The notes beneath the pieces are model-generated. The model was given only the letters and a program-made list of their open reading frames with translations, searched no databases and had not been told where the DNA came from. This document shows positions 33,907-42,534 of a DNA stretch of 64,000 bases, one piece after another. The stretch comes from Marininema halotolerans (GTDB lineage: Bacteria; Bacillota; Bacilli; Thermoactinomycetales; DSM-45169), in NCBI RefSeq assembly GCF_900116235.1, contig NZ_FPAA01000006.1, positions 62,001-126,000 of the forward strand, written 5' to 3'. The translations under genes were made by a program, and so were the position numbers. The stretch's first letter is position 1. Every line of letters begins with the position of its first letter.

Positions 33907-35220
33907 GTGGCCACGAAACATGAACGGATCTTAGAATACATAGAGAATCTTGAAATCGGCCACAAGATTTCAGTGCGACAGATTGCCCGGGAGCTGGGTT
34001 TTTCTGAAGGGACTGCTTATCGGGCAATTAAAGATGCGGAGGTACAAGGGTTAGTTACAACCGTTGAACGTGTGGGAACGGTACGAATAGAGAAGAAAAA
34101 CCGATCAGAAATAGAACGCCTTACCTTTGGCGAAGTGGTTAACATTGTGGACGGACAAGTACTAGGTGGTAAAGAGGGACTGCATAAAACCCTCAATCGC
34201 TTTGTCATCGGGGCCATGAAGTTAGAAGCAATGATCCGCTATGTGGAACCGGGAAACCTTCTCATTGTTGGGAATCGGGATAATGCCCATCAAATCTCTC
34301 TTGAACGAGGGGCTGCTGTGTTGATCACAGGTGGATTTGATGCGACAGAAGAAGTGAAATTAATGGCAGATCGCTTGGAATTGCCAGTGATCTCATGTTC
34401 CTATGACACATTTACGGTAGCAGCAATGATTAATCGAGCCATATATGATCGCCTCATCAAGAAAGAGATCCTACTGGTGGAAGATATGTTGTCACCCGAC
34501 CATCTGCCAGAATTTCTTACGTTGCATAACAGCATTGCAGATTTTCATCAGTTGGTACAGGAAACCAGTCATAGCCGGTACCCTGTTGTCGATAATGAAG
34601 GAAAATTATATGGAATGGTTACTGCAAAGGATGTGGTAGGGCACTCTTCGGAGGAGACGGTTGAGAGCGTCATGACGAAAAATCCAATTACGGTAACGCC
34701 AATGACCTCTTTAGCCGCAGCGGCTCATGAGATGGTTTGGGAAGGAATCGAATTGCTACCGGTTGTCAGTCCACAACACCAACTGTTAGGTGTGATTAGC
34801 CGCCAGGATGTGATTAAGTCCCTCCAATATATGCAAAAGCAACCCCAGGTGGGTGAAACCATCGATGATTTGATCTTCCGAGGGTTTGAAGAAGTCCGGG
34901 AAGGGAATGGGGAGATGGTTTATAAAGGGATGATAACGCCTCAAATGACCGACCCCTTAGGTACCTTATCCATCGGGGTTCTTACCTCTCTTTTAACAGA
35001 AGCAGCGTATCGACGTTTACGTCGACAACATCGAGGGGATATGGTAACGGATAACTTAACGCTTTATTTCTTGAAACCGGTTCAGCTTGAGCAAGAAGTT
35101 ATTATCATTCCTCGACTCATCGATATTGGGAGAAAGACGGGGAAAGTCGATTTGGAAGTGTATCATGGGGAACATGTTGTTGCCAAAGCGTTAGTGACAG
35201 CTCAGTTAATTGAACGCTGA
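33907..35220 (+). CDS. ytoI: YtoI-type regulator: HTH, DRTGG, CBS pair, hotdog domain
   Basis: This 437-residue protein has four modules. Residues 1-60 are a winged helix-turn-helix (ISVRQIARELGFSEGTAYRAIKDAEVQGLV). About 75-180 is a DRTGG domain (LTFGEVVNIVDGQVLGG...). About 190-300 holds two CBS domains (SRYPVVDNEGKLYGMVTAKDVVG; IELLPVVSPQHQLLGVISRQDV). About 320-437 is a 4HBT hotdog domain (TPQMTDPLGTLSIGVLTSLLTEAAY). CBS and DRTGG modules suggest nucleotide sensing; the hotdog fold suggests acyl-CoA or malonyl-CoA sensing. The B. subtilis counterpart is YtoI, of unknown role. GTG 33907 lies 9 bases after AAGGGAG. A FapR-like site covers its promoter. Confidence 0.9.
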   Translation: MATKHERILEYIENLEIGHKISVRQIARELGFSEGTAYRAIKDAEVQGLVTTVERVGTVRIEKKNRSEIERLTFGEVVNIVDGQVLGGKEGLHKTLNRFVIGAMKLEAMIRYVEPGNLLIVGNRDNAHQISLERGAAVLITGGFDATEEVKLMADRLELPVISCSYDTFTVAAMINRAIYDRLIKKEILLVEDMLSPDHLPEFLTLHNSIADFHQLVQETSHSRYPVVDNEGKLYGMVTAKDVVGHSSEETVESVMTKNPITVTPMTSLAAAAHEMVWEGIELLPVVSPQHQLLGVISRQDVIKSLQYMQKQPQVGETIDDLIFRGFEEVREGNGEMVYKGMITPQMTDPLGTLSIGVLTSLLTEAAYRRLRRQHRGDMVTDNLTLYFLKPVQLEQEVIIIPRLIDIGRKTGKVDLEVYHGEHVVAKALVTAQLIER

Positions 35221-35404
35221 CAAATAACGAATCTAATAGGAAATTAAGGTTGTTTCCTTGGTGTTTCTACCGGAATGTGCTATCATTATGCACCATGTGG
35301 GTTCTTTTTTGACCTCATTGGTGTTTTTTTATACACTCGAGGGGATTCTATATAGGGAAACCATGGAATTGCCTTCGGATGAAAAAGCTTGCAGGGGGAA
35401 GAAA

Positions 35405-36619
35405 ATGAAGAAAATCGAAGTGAAGGACCTCACGAAAATTTTCGGACGCACCCCAGCAAAAGGTGTGGAGATGGTTCGACAAGGAAAAAGCAAGGAAGAG
35501 ATTCTCAAAAACACAGGGATGACTGTGGGTGTGAATCAGGCTAATTTTCATGTCGACTCAGGGGAAATTTTCGTCATTATGGGCTTATCAGGGAGTGGGA
35601 AGTCTACGTTGGTTCGTCTATTTAATCGACTGATTAATCCAACGGATGGCTCGATTATGGTGGACGGAGAAGATGTAACAAAGATGAATGCCGAGGCGTT
35701 GCGGCGCCTTCGGCGTACGAAGATGGGGATGGTATTTCAGCGCTTTGCTCTGTTTCCCCATCGGACCGTAAAGGAAAATGTGGAATACGGTCTTGAAATC
35801 CAGGGCATGGTTCGTGAGGAACGTGAGAACAAAGCACAGGAAGCACTCAAATTGGTCGGTCTTGAAGATTATGCAAATAGCCTTCCGGATCAATTATCAG
35901 GCGGGATGCAACAACGGGTCGGTCTTGCTCGGGCGTTAGCAAATGATCCGGATATTCTCTTGATGGACGAGGCCTTTAGTGCGCTTGACCCTTTGATTCG
36001 TAAGGATATGCAGGATGAACTGCTCGATTTACAAGGCAACATGCAAAAGACGATTGTTTTTATTACCCACGATTTGGACGAAGCCCTTCGCATAGGGGAT
36101 CGGATTGCTCTGATGAAAGATGGAGCAATTGTGCAAGTGGGTACGCCTGAGGAAATATTGACGAAACCTGCAAATGATTATGTGGAACGATTCGTCGAGG
36201 ACGTTAATCTAACAAAAGTACTTACCGCCGGTTCCATCATGAAACGGTCAGAAGTTCTCGTATTAGAAAAAGATGGCCCAAGGGTTGCCTTGAAACGGAT
36301 GCGTGAACAAGGCACCTCCACTTTGATGGTTGTCGGACGTGATCGTAAATTTCTTGGCATTCTTACTGCAGAAGAAGCGAAAAAAGCAGTCGAGGCCAAG
36401 GAGGAAGCAAAAGCACTTGAAATGGCCTTGGAAACCGATGTCGTGACGGCAACAGAAGAGATGCCTGTCCATGAATTATTGCAGATGATGGCGGAAAAAG
36501 AATTTAAGCAACCCGCAGTGATTGTTGATGATCAAGGTAAATTACGTGGGATGGTTGTCCGGGGTGCTATTTTCGCCGCCCTCGCTGGAAATGGGGTGAA
36601 TGAACTTGAAACTTCCTAA
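35405..36619 (+). CDS. opuAA: Glycine betaine/proline ABC transporter, ATP-binding subunit
   Basis: This ATPase drives an osmoprotectant importer (404 aa). It has the ProV/OpuAA N-terminal helix (VKDLTKIFGRTPAKGVEMVRQGKSKEEIL), Walker A (GLSGSGKST), the ABC signature (LSGGMQQR), Walker B (ILLMDEAFSALDP) and the H-loop (ITHDLDEA). Two C-terminal CBS domains (about 275-404) sense ionic strength or nucleotides in relatives such as OpuA. ATG 35405 follows AGGGGG; the open frame to 35258 has no ribosome site near its start and is out of family. It overlaps the permease gene by 20 bp, so translation is coupled. Confidence 0.95.
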   Translation: MKKIEVKDLTKIFGRTPAKGVEMVRQGKSKEEILKNTGMTVGVNQANFHVDSGEIFVIMGLSGSGKSTLVRLFNRLINPTDGSIMVDGEDVTKMNAEALRRLRRTKMGMVFQRFALFPHRTVKENVEYGLEIQGMVREERENKAQEALKLVGLEDYANSLPDQLSGGMQQRVGLARALANDPDILLMDEAFSALDPLIRKDMQDELLDLQGNMQKTIVFITHDLDEALRIGDRIALMKDGAIVQVGTPEEILTKPANDYVERFVEDVNLTKVLTAGSIMKRSEVLVLEKDGPRVALKRMREQGTSTLMVVGRDRKFLGILTAEEAKKAVEAKEEAKALEMALETDVVTATEEMPVHELLQMMAEKEFKQPAVIVDDQGKLRGMVVRGAIFAALAGNGVNELETS

Positions 36620-38330
36620 AATACCGTTAGATCACTGGGTGGATATGGCAGTGGAATGGTTTCAGGCCAATCTTAAGCCTCTGTTTGTTCTCATTTCTGG
36701 GATTATCCAGCCTACAGTCCATTTCTTTCAGACGATATTTGATTCAGCGCCTCCCCTTGTGGTTGCCCTTGTGATCGCTTTTTTAGCATTTTTAGCAAGT
36801 CGGCTCTCCATTGCCGTGTTTACCTTTATCGGTTTGCTCTTGATCGATAGTTTGGGGTACTGGAGTGAAAGTGCGGAGACCATTGCTTTGGTTCTCACAG
36901 CTACGATTATTTCGATTATCATTGGTATTCCCTTAGGAATATGGTCCGCAAGAAGTCAACGGGTGCAAAAGGTCATGAATCCCATTTTGGATTTCATGCA
37001 GACCATGCCCGCCTTTGTCTATCTAATTCCTGCCGTATTCTTTTTCTCTCTGGGAGCTGTGCCCGGTGTGATTGCTTCGGTGATCTTTTCGATGCCGCCA
37101 ACCATTCGCCTGACCAATCTTGGCATTCGACAAGTTGCAAAAGATTTAATTGAGGCAGCGGATGCGTTTGGCTCGACGCCGCGTCAAAAATTACTGAAGG
37201 TACAACTTCCCCTTGCACGTCCCACGATTCTTGCAGGGATTAACCAGACGATTATGCTTTCCTTATCCATGGTTGTTATCTCAGCCATGATTGGAGCAGG
37301 TGGGCTTGGATCTATTGTGTTGCAGTCAATTACGCGTCTTCAAGTGGGGAGAGGGTTTGAAGGTGGAGTGGCGATTGTGATCATCGCCATCATTCTCGAT
37401 CGAATCACGCAAAACATGGGGAAACAAAAAACCTCGACTGCTGTTCCCCGAAGCCAACAAGGCTTTTTTGGGCGTTTGGGTAAACCAATTGCAGCGGTTG
37501 TTGCAATAGCGATCCTCGCTACCTTTGCCCTCTTGAACCAACCCCCTGGAGGATTGGCTAGCAAGAAAACGATTACCCTTGCCTACGTGAACTGGGAGTC
37601 AGAAGTTGCCAGTACCAATGTGGTAAAAACGGTATTGGAGGGTGAAGGGTATCAGGTTGAAATGAAACAAGTAGAGGCAGGACCGATGTGGTCTGGGGTT
37701 GCTACCGGTAGCGCAGATGCAATGGTAGCGGCTTGGCTTCCGTTGACTCACAAAGACTTTTATAACCGGTACAAGGACCAAGTCGATGATTTGGGCCCCA
37801 ACTTGAAGGGGACACGTATCGGACTGGTTGTGCCGAAGTATGTCAAAGCAAACACGATCGATGAGTTAAAGAAAGATAAAAGTCAGTTTGAAAATCAAAT
37901 TATTGGAATCGATGCAGGTGCAGGGATCATGCAAGCATCTGAAAAGGCCATTAAGGACTATCAGCTTGATATGAAACTGGTCGAAGGTTCTGACGCGGCA
38001 ATGACTGCATCGTTAAAAAAGGCCATCGACGCCAAAAAACCCATTGTTATCACGGGCTGGGTTCCCCATTGGATGTTTAAGGAATACGACTTAAAGTTTC
38101 TTGAGGATCCTAAAAAGATCTATGGTGGAAAAGAAAATATCAACACCATTACCAGTAAGGATCTTAAAGGGAAGGATCCTCAGGCATATAAGATTCTGGA
38201 TCAATTCAATTGGTCCGCTGATGATATGCAACAAGTCATGCTGGAAATTCATAATGGGAAAATGCCAGAAGATGCTGCTGCTGATTGGGTAAAAGAGCAT
38301 CCTGAAAAAGTGAAGGAATGGACGAAGTAA
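36600..38330 (+). CDS. Glycine betaine ABC transporter permease fused to substrate-binding protein
   Basis: A fusion of 576 residues. The N-terminal part (about 1-285) is a ProW/OpuAB-type permease with about 8 membrane segments and the EAA loop (DLIEAADAFGSTPRQKLLKVQLPLARPTI). A further membrane segment (about 295-315) leads into an OpuAC-type betaine-binding domain (about 320-576; 'ITLAYVNWESEVASTNVVKTVL', 'GSADAMVAAWLPLTH', 'VITGWVPHWMF'). The binding protein is thus tethered to the outer membrane face, as in Lactococcus OpuABC, rather than a separate lipoprotein as in B. subtilis. Trp residues in 'YVNWES', 'AAWLP' and 'GWVPHWM' would cage the betaine cation. A terminator follows. Confidence 0.94.
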   Translation: MNLKLPKIPLDHWVDMAVEWFQANLKPLFVLISGIIQPTVHFFQTIFDSAPPLVVALVIAFLAFLASRLSIAVFTFIGLLLIDSLGYWSESAETIALVLTATIISIIIGIPLGIWSARSQRVQKVMNPILDFMQTMPAFVYLIPAVFFFSLGAVPGVIASVIFSMPPTIRLTNLGIRQVAKDLIEAADAFGSTPRQKLLKVQLPLARPTILAGINQTIMLSLSMVVISAMIGAGGLGSIVLQSITRLQVGRGFEGGVAIVIIAIILDRITQNMGKQKTSTAVPRSQQGFFGRLGKPIAAVVAIAILATFALLNQPPGGLASKKTITLAYVNWESEVASTNVVKTVLEGEGYQVEMKQVEAGPMWSGVATGSADAMVAAWLPLTHKDFYNRYKDQVDDLGPNLKGTRIGLVVPKYVKANTIDELKKDKSQFENQIIGIDAGAGIMQASEKAIKDYQLDMKLVEGSDAAMTASLKKAIDAKKPIVITGWVPHWMFKEYDLKFLEDPKKIYGGKENINTITSKDLKGKDPQAYKILDQFNWSADDMQQVMLEIHNGKMPEDAAADWVKEHPEKVKEWTK

Positions 38331-38341
38331 ATCTTCAATGG

Positions 38342-38373
38342 AAACTCTCCACCATGCTGTGGAGAGTTTTTTA
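38342..38373 (+). terminator. Rho-independent terminator
   Basis: A perfect 11-bp stem (38342-38352 with 38359-38369) is followed by a T run. Confidence 0.9.
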
Positions 38374-38566
38374 TATGGTAACGGTCGATGGGGCTTTCTG
38401 CGCTGGAAACGTTCTTATTTTCGCATAACGTTTAGCTTCCATTATTAGGTTGATCGACAGTTCTGATACTGTTGGTGAATGAAGTGAATGTTAGAGAATG
38501 TATCGCTCCGATAAGCTTAAGGGACTCCATTCATTTGGATGAAGAGTAGAAGGGGGAGTATGTACT

Positions 38567-39394
38567 ATGCATACGGTATGGAAGGGAGCCATTAGCTTCG
38601 GGCTAGTGAATATCCCGGTAAAGATGTTTTCGGCAACGAAGGACAAGGGAATCAGCTTTCGGAATTTGCACCGTAAATGCAAAACCCCGATTGAGTATCA
38701 CCGAACGTGTCCGACATGTAAGGAGGAAGTACCCTGGGAGGACATTGTCAAAGGATTTGAATACGCCGACAATCAATTTGTATTGATGGAAAAAGAAGAG
38801 ATTGAAGCGGTCATGCCTGAAAATAGAAAGTCGATTGAGATTCTTGATTTTGTAAAGTTAGAAGAGATTGATCCCATTTATTTTGATAAAACTTATTACT
38901 TAGGACCTGGGGACCATGGAGATCGCGGGTATGCACTGCTGCGAGATGCGATGAATGAAAGTGGAAAGATTGGTGTGGCAAAGGTGACAATCCGCTCCAA
39001 ACAGTCCTTAGCGGTTGTAAGAGTTTACCATAATAGCTTAGTCATTGAAACGATTTTTTACCCTGACGAAGTACGGGATGCTGGGCAAATACCCGATGTT
39101 CCGCAAACAGTCGATCTCCCTGAAAAGGAGAAAAAAATGGCGATCCAATTGATCGACCAATTAACGGTATCCTTTGATCCGACGCAGTATCAAGATGACT
39201 ATCGGGAAGCTCTGGAGGGGGCGATCGAGAAGAAAGTGAAGGGAGAAGATATTGTGGAAGCGCCAGAGAAGCAACCTGAGCGCGTGGTGGATCTCATGGA
39301 AGCACTGAAGGCAAGCCTCAATCAGTCCTCCCCAACCACGGGGAAGAAAGGTCGCAAGAAAACCACCCCCTCGAAGAAAAAAGCGGCTAAATAA
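38567..39394 (+). CDS. ku: Ku protein, non-homologous end joining
   Basis: Bacterial Ku homodimers encircle DNA ends and recruit the LigD ligase/polymerase. The protein has 275 residues, normal for Bacillales. Conserved text includes 'TVWKGAISFGLVNIPVKMFSATKDKGISFRNLH', 'PTCKEEVPWEDIVKGFEY', 'FDKTYYLGPGDHG', 'AYALLRDAM'-like and 'AVVRVYHNSLVIETIFYPDEVR'. The Lys-rich C-terminus (GKKGRKKTTPSKKKAAK) is typical and binds DNA or LigD. ATG 38567 follows GGGGGAG. It is followed within about 30 bp by the ligase gene. In Bacillus this pathway acts in spores during germination; no SigG promoter could be recognised here. Confidence 0.96.
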   Translation: MHTVWKGAISFGLVNIPVKMFSATKDKGISFRNLHRKCKTPIEYHRTCPTCKEEVPWEDIVKGFEYADNQFVLMEKEEIEAVMPENRKSIEILDFVKLEEIDPIYFDKTYYLGPGDHGDRGYALLRDAMNESGKIGVAKVTIRSKQSLAVVRVYHNSLVIETIFYPDEVRDAGQIPDVPQTVDLPEKEKKMAIQLIDQLTVSFDPTQYQDDYREALEGAIEKKVKGEDIVEAPEKQPERVVDLMEALKASLNQSSPTTGKKGRKKTTPSKKKAAK

Positions 39395-39425
39395 TCGTTG
39401 GTTGAAGGAAATGGGGCTTTTATTC

Positions 39426-40337
39426 ATGCTGGATACAATCGCACCGATGCAACCACTGCTTCGGGAAGCTGTGTTCCAATCAACGGAATGGCTTTATCAA
39501 GTCAAGTGGGATGGAGTACGTATGTTGACTTATATTGATCAGGGAAGGATTCGGTTGGTCAATCGGAAGGGGGCGGATCGAACGGAGCGTTATCCAGATA
39601 TGGTGCAGGCATTGGCGCGAATTCCCATAAGGACAGGGATTCTGGATGGAGAATTGGTTGTGATTCACCAAGGGCGTTCCGATTTTTTCCAAATACTAAA
39701 AAGAGACTTGGCATCCGATCCCTACCGTATTCAGACACTAGCACGCCAAATCCCTGTCCATTATATGGTATTTGATTTTCTTTATGAAGAGGATCAGACG
39801 TTGATCCACCAACCCATATCCCATCGCCAAACACGGCTACGCGATTTATTTTCACAGATGAAGGAAGAGAGAATTCAGCATACGGATAGCTTTGATGACG
39901 GGCTTGCTCTTTGGGAGGAAACCCGTCGTAGAGGATGGGAAGGAATTGTGATGAAAGAGCGCGAGGGGTTGTATCATCCAGGGAATAAGCATTCGACCTG
40001 GCAAAAAGTAAAACATTTTCGTCAACTGATTGCGACGGTAAGTGGCGTGGTATTGGGCACAGGTGGCGTCCATTCGTTGGCGTTAGCGTTATTAGAGGAG
40101 GGCAATCGATGGCGATATATTGGAAGGGCAGGGTCGGGTCTAAGCAGTGAGGAGAGGAGAATTCTTTCGGAATGGTACCTATCCCAGGAACAAACCAAAC
40201 CTACTGTAGTGAATCCGCCGCCTGATCGAGATATCCATTGGGTAGCACCAACCCTGCAGGTGAAGGTTCGTTTCTTAGAGTGGACCCCGGTCGGGAGCCT
40301 TCGTTCTCCGCGAATCGAAGGATTTATATCCTCATGA
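39426..40337 (+). CDS. LigD-type ATP-dependent DNA ligase (ligase domain only)
   Basis: This 303-residue protein corresponds to the ligase domain of bacterial LigD. Motif I with the adenylated lysine is clear (YQVKWDGVRML, Lys27), followed by 'LVNRKG', 'ILDGELVV', 'YMVFDFLY', 'GWEGIVMKE' and motif V (STWQKVKH). The C-terminal OB-fold has 'RYIGRAGSGLS' and 'VKVRFLEWTPVGSLRSPRIEGF'. It seals double-strand breaks held by Ku. I chose ATG 39426, with AAATGGGG upstream; the frame is open to a TTG at 39402. In B. subtilis ligase and polymerase form one protein; here they are separate genes. Confidence 0.93.
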   Translation: MLDTIAPMQPLLREAVFQSTEWLYQVKWDGVRMLTYIDQGRIRLVNRKGADRTERYPDMVQALARIPIRTGILDGELVVIHQGRSDFFQILKRDLASDPYRIQTLARQIPVHYMVFDFLYEEDQTLIHQPISHRQTRLRDLFSQMKEERIQHTDSFDDGLALWEETRRRGWEGIVMKEREGLYHPGNKHSTWQKVKHFRQLIATVSGVVLGTGGVHSLALALLEEGNRWRYIGRAGSGLSSEERRILSEWYLSQEQTKPTVVNPPPDRDIHWVAPTLQVKVRFLEWTPVGSLRSPRIEGFISS

Positions 40338-40377
40338 TCATTTGAGAAAGCGGTCATCAGTCATGGGAGGAAAAGTA

Positions 40378-41283
40378 ATGAGCAATGGGAGAACCGTGCA
40401 AATTGAAGGACAAGAAATTCGTATTTCGAATCCTGATAAAATCTTATTTCCTGATCGATCGTTAACCAAATGGGAGTGGATACTACACCTGACACGACTC
40501 GCCCCGTATATACTCCCCTATGCCCATAGGCGATACCTTACTACAATCCGATGGCCGGATGGTATAGAAAAGGAAAGCTTTTATCAGAAAAATGCGCCTC
40601 CCCATTGTCCGGATTGGATCTCAACAGCGCGATCGGGGAATGTAAACTATGTTCTCTTGGCGGATACACCCACTCTTGTATGGCTAGCGAATCTTGCTTG
40701 CCTTGAATTTCATCTGTCCTTTGACCGGGTGGATGATCCTGGCGTGCCGACGGAAATGGTTTTTGATATCGATCCTTCTGTGGAGGACTTCAATCGTGTG
40801 ATAGAAACCGCCCTTCTCACACGTGAAGCGCTACAAGAATTGGAGCTAGATGGCGTCGTGAAAACTTCTGGGGCGACGGGATTGCAAATTTATGTACCGA
40901 TTGAGCCAGCTTACACCTTTAAACAAACCCGCCGGATCAGCCATTTTTTAGCCAATTATCTGGTGAGTCGCCGCCCTGATTTAATCACAATCGAGCGCAA
41001 GGTAGATAAACGGGGGGAGAAAGTATATTTTGATTACCTCCAGCATTGGGAGGGAAAATCTCTGATTGCTCCCTATAGTACACGTGCTCGAGCTGGCGCA
41101 CCTGTCTCCACACCACTTACCTGGGATGAGCTTCAGCCAGGTTTGACACCGCGAGCCTTTACAGTTGAAACCATACATAAGCGTTTAGCATTAAATGGAG
41201 ATCCATTTCAAAGGGTTAATCGATCAAAGACTCCTTATCGATTGGATGCGATATTAGCATTTCTGGATAAGGAAAAAAAGTAG
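40378..41283 (+). CDS. LigD-type primase-polymerase (polymerase domain only)
   Basis: This 301-residue archaeo-eukaryotic-primase-type polymerase fills gaps with NTPs or dNTPs during end joining. Signature stretches are 'ISNPDKILFPDRSLTKWEWI', 'RYLTTIRWPDGIEKESFYQKNAP', 'PTLVWLANLACLEFHLSF', the catalytic Asp pair (VFDIDPS), 'KTSGATGLQIYVPI', 'KVYFDYLQHWEGKSLIAPYSTRARAGAPVSTPL' and the end 'TIHKRLALNGDPFQ'. It lies 40 bp after the ligase gene in a different frame, with its own ribosome site (GGGAGG, 40365-40370) 7 bases before ATG 40378, which decides the start. It is convergent with the ytpI gene. Confidence 0.94.
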   Translation: MSNGRTVQIEGQEIRISNPDKILFPDRSLTKWEWILHLTRLAPYILPYAHRRYLTTIRWPDGIEKESFYQKNAPPHCPDWISTARSGNVNYVLLADTPTLVWLANLACLEFHLSFDRVDDPGVPTEMVFDIDPSVEDFNRVIETALLTREALQELELDGVVKTSGATGLQIYVPIEPAYTFKQTRRISHFLANYLVSRRPDLITIERKVDKRGEKVYFDYLQHWEGKSLIAPYSTRARAGAPVSTPLTWDELQPGLTPRAFTVETIHKRLALNGDPFQRVNRSKTPYRLDAILAFLDKEKK

Positions 41284-41303
41284 CCAGCTCATTGGGCTGG
41301 CTA
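41272..41303 (-). terminator. Terminator of ytpI (minus strand)
   Basis: TAGCCAGC/GCTGGCTA (41281-41288 with 41296-41303) is followed on the minus strand by a T7 tract. Confidence 0.75.
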
Positions 41304-41330
41304 CTGGATACCGTCTCTGCAAAATAAAAA

Positions 41331-41648
41331 TTATGTATCGCTCGTTTTTTTCTCCTGCTCTTCCTCCATGCGACGGACTCGTAATCGATTACTCCAGCCC
41401 GCAAAGAGGTTAATAAAACCGAGAGCCGCGATGATTAACAAAAGGATGGTACGCACCCAGTTACCAGAGAAGGAGAGAGCCTGTAATAAGGAAACGGCTA
41501 AAAACATGGTCCCCATCCACATATTCATCTTGGCGCGCAGTTTCATGCGTGGCAGACCATCGGTGCGATGGGAGGCCATACTGAGGGTAAATGTGCGCAA
41601 CGCTGTGAGGATGATGATGATCACTAAGCTCAAGAGGAGGATTTTCAC
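41331..41648 (-). CDS. YtpI-like small membrane protein
   Basis: A 105-residue membrane protein with three hydrophobic segments: about 3-20 (ILLLSLVIIIILTAL), 43-60 and 65-82 (RTILLLIIAALGFINLFAGW). It ends in a charged tail (RVRRMEEEQEKKTSDT). Its size, topology and place next to ytrI/ytrH/dnaE match B. subtilis YtpI, of unknown role. GTG 41648 lies 7 bases after AAAGGTGG, which decides the start; the open frame runs upstream to 41855 through a terminator hairpin and cannot all be coding. It has its own terminator. Confidence 0.72.
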   Translation of the reverse strand: MKILLLSLVIIIILTALRTFTLSMASHRTDGLPRMKLRAKMNMWMGTMFLAVSLLQALSFSGNWVRTILLLIIAALGFINLFAGWSNRLRVRRMEEEQEKKTSDT

Positions 41649-41671
41649 TGGAAAACCACCTTTCATATGTA

Positions 41672-41706
41672 CGAAAAAGCGCTTCCGCCAGCAGGCGGAA
41701 GCGCTT
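41672..41706 (-). terminator. Terminator of the ytrH-ytrI-76-codon operon
   Basis: A perfect 13-bp GC-rich stem (41677-41689 with 41694-41706) is followed on the minus strand by TTTTT. Confidence 0.88.
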
Positions 41707-41721
41707 GCGTGAGAGAATGAG

Positions 41722-41952
41722 TTAACGGGGTGACTCCATGTGATCTGGGGGGCATTGCTGATAGGAGTCTCCCTGTTCTTTGGGGATAAACCAATAGCCG
41801 ATCGCCGTTCGATCAATGAATACGGGAAGGTTGAGGCGGTCAAGTTCCTTCTCAATTAATTGAGCAACTGCCTTACTCTCTGCATAAGCGGAGTACCCTA
41901 ACTTTAATTTTTCGATCTTTGCCCTTACCAGTTCTTTGCGATTAATTATCAA
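41722..41952 (-). CDS. Small protein of unknown function downstream of ytrI
   Basis: No family is recognised. TTG 41952, 5 bases after GGGGGGAT, gives 76 residues (LIINRKELVRAKIEKLKL...). The N-terminal two-thirds looks helical and charged (AYAESKAVAQLIEKELDRLNLPV), and the C-terminus is polar with one Cys (QQCPPDHMESPR). The frame is open to an ATG at 41985 that lacks a ribosome site. It follows ytrI by about 53 bp and ends just before a strong terminator, so it is the last gene of the ytrH-ytrI transcript. In B. subtilis this slot holds ytqI (nrnA), which is much larger and unrelated. Confidence 0.6.
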   Translation of the reverse strand: MIINRKELVRAKIEKLKLGYSAYAESKAVAQLIEKELDRLNLPVFIDRTAIGYWFIPKEQGDSYQQCPPDHMESPR

Positions 41953-42005
41953 CAGGATCCCCCCCTTTCTCTCTTTATCATACACATTAAAGGGAAGTTT
42001 GGCGA

Positions 42006-42530
42006 TTATTCTCCACGCATGGTCACATCTTTGTCAGAAATTTCCCGGGCAGAGACCCACACTTTTAACTCTGAATCGAAGAAAGCGAGGTACTTTAGAC
42101 GAATTTCCACTGTATTTTTATCCGGTAGTTTGACAATCCTTTTTTTCAGCATGGTATCCAATAGGGCGGGGTCGCTACTTACCCAACGAACAGATTTGTT
42201 AAGGAAGGGTTTAAGGATGGTTTCAACTTCTGCCTTGACTAAGCTTTGGTTAAATTTGACCGGGGAATCAACTTCAACCTGGATTTGTTTAATGATTTGG
42301 GAACCTTCCCGTTGTCGAGCGTTTTGTGCGGCACGTTTGTCAAGGTCTTGTTGAAGAAGTTTTATCTTCTTCACGCGTTGGTTGTATTCATAGTAAAGGG
42401 TCTCTCGTTCTGCGTATAGTCCTTCTAACTTGCTACCATAGGTGAAAGTCATCGTGACGAAGCCGATTAGAATACCCAAGAGGAAAGCAACGATGAGTCG
42501 GATGTGACGGATATGCCTACCCCTAACCAT
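42006..42530 (-). CDS. ytrI: Sporulation membrane protein YtrI
   Basis: A 174-residue protein with one N-terminal membrane segment (about 10-30, IRLIVAFLLGILIGFVTMTF), then a coiled-coil stretch (about 36-75, YAERETLYYEYNQRVKKIKLLQQDL) and a C-terminal alpha/beta domain. This matches YtrI, a SigE-controlled protein required for efficient sporulation in B. subtilis together with YtrH. ATG 42530 is 5 nt after the ytrH stop, so the two are coupled. The C-terminal domain would lie outside the cytoplasmic face of the mother-cell membrane. The upstream extension of the frame overlaps ytrH and is not coding. Confidence 0.87.
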   Translation of the reverse strand: MVRGRHIRHIRLIVAFLLGILIGFVTMTFTYGSKLEGLYAERETLYYEYNQRVKKIKLLQQDLDKRAAQNARQREGSQIIKQIQVEVDSPVKFNQSLVKAEVETILKPFLNKSVRWVSSDPALLDTMLKKRIVKLPDKNTVEIRLKYLAFFDSELKVWVSAREISDKDVTMRGE

Positions 42531-42534
42531 ATGT

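Noticed and set aside
41368-41712. Basic 114-codon frame on the plus strand opposite ytpI
   Set aside because: Antisense shadow of ytpI that crosses a terminator hairpin, without a ribosome site.
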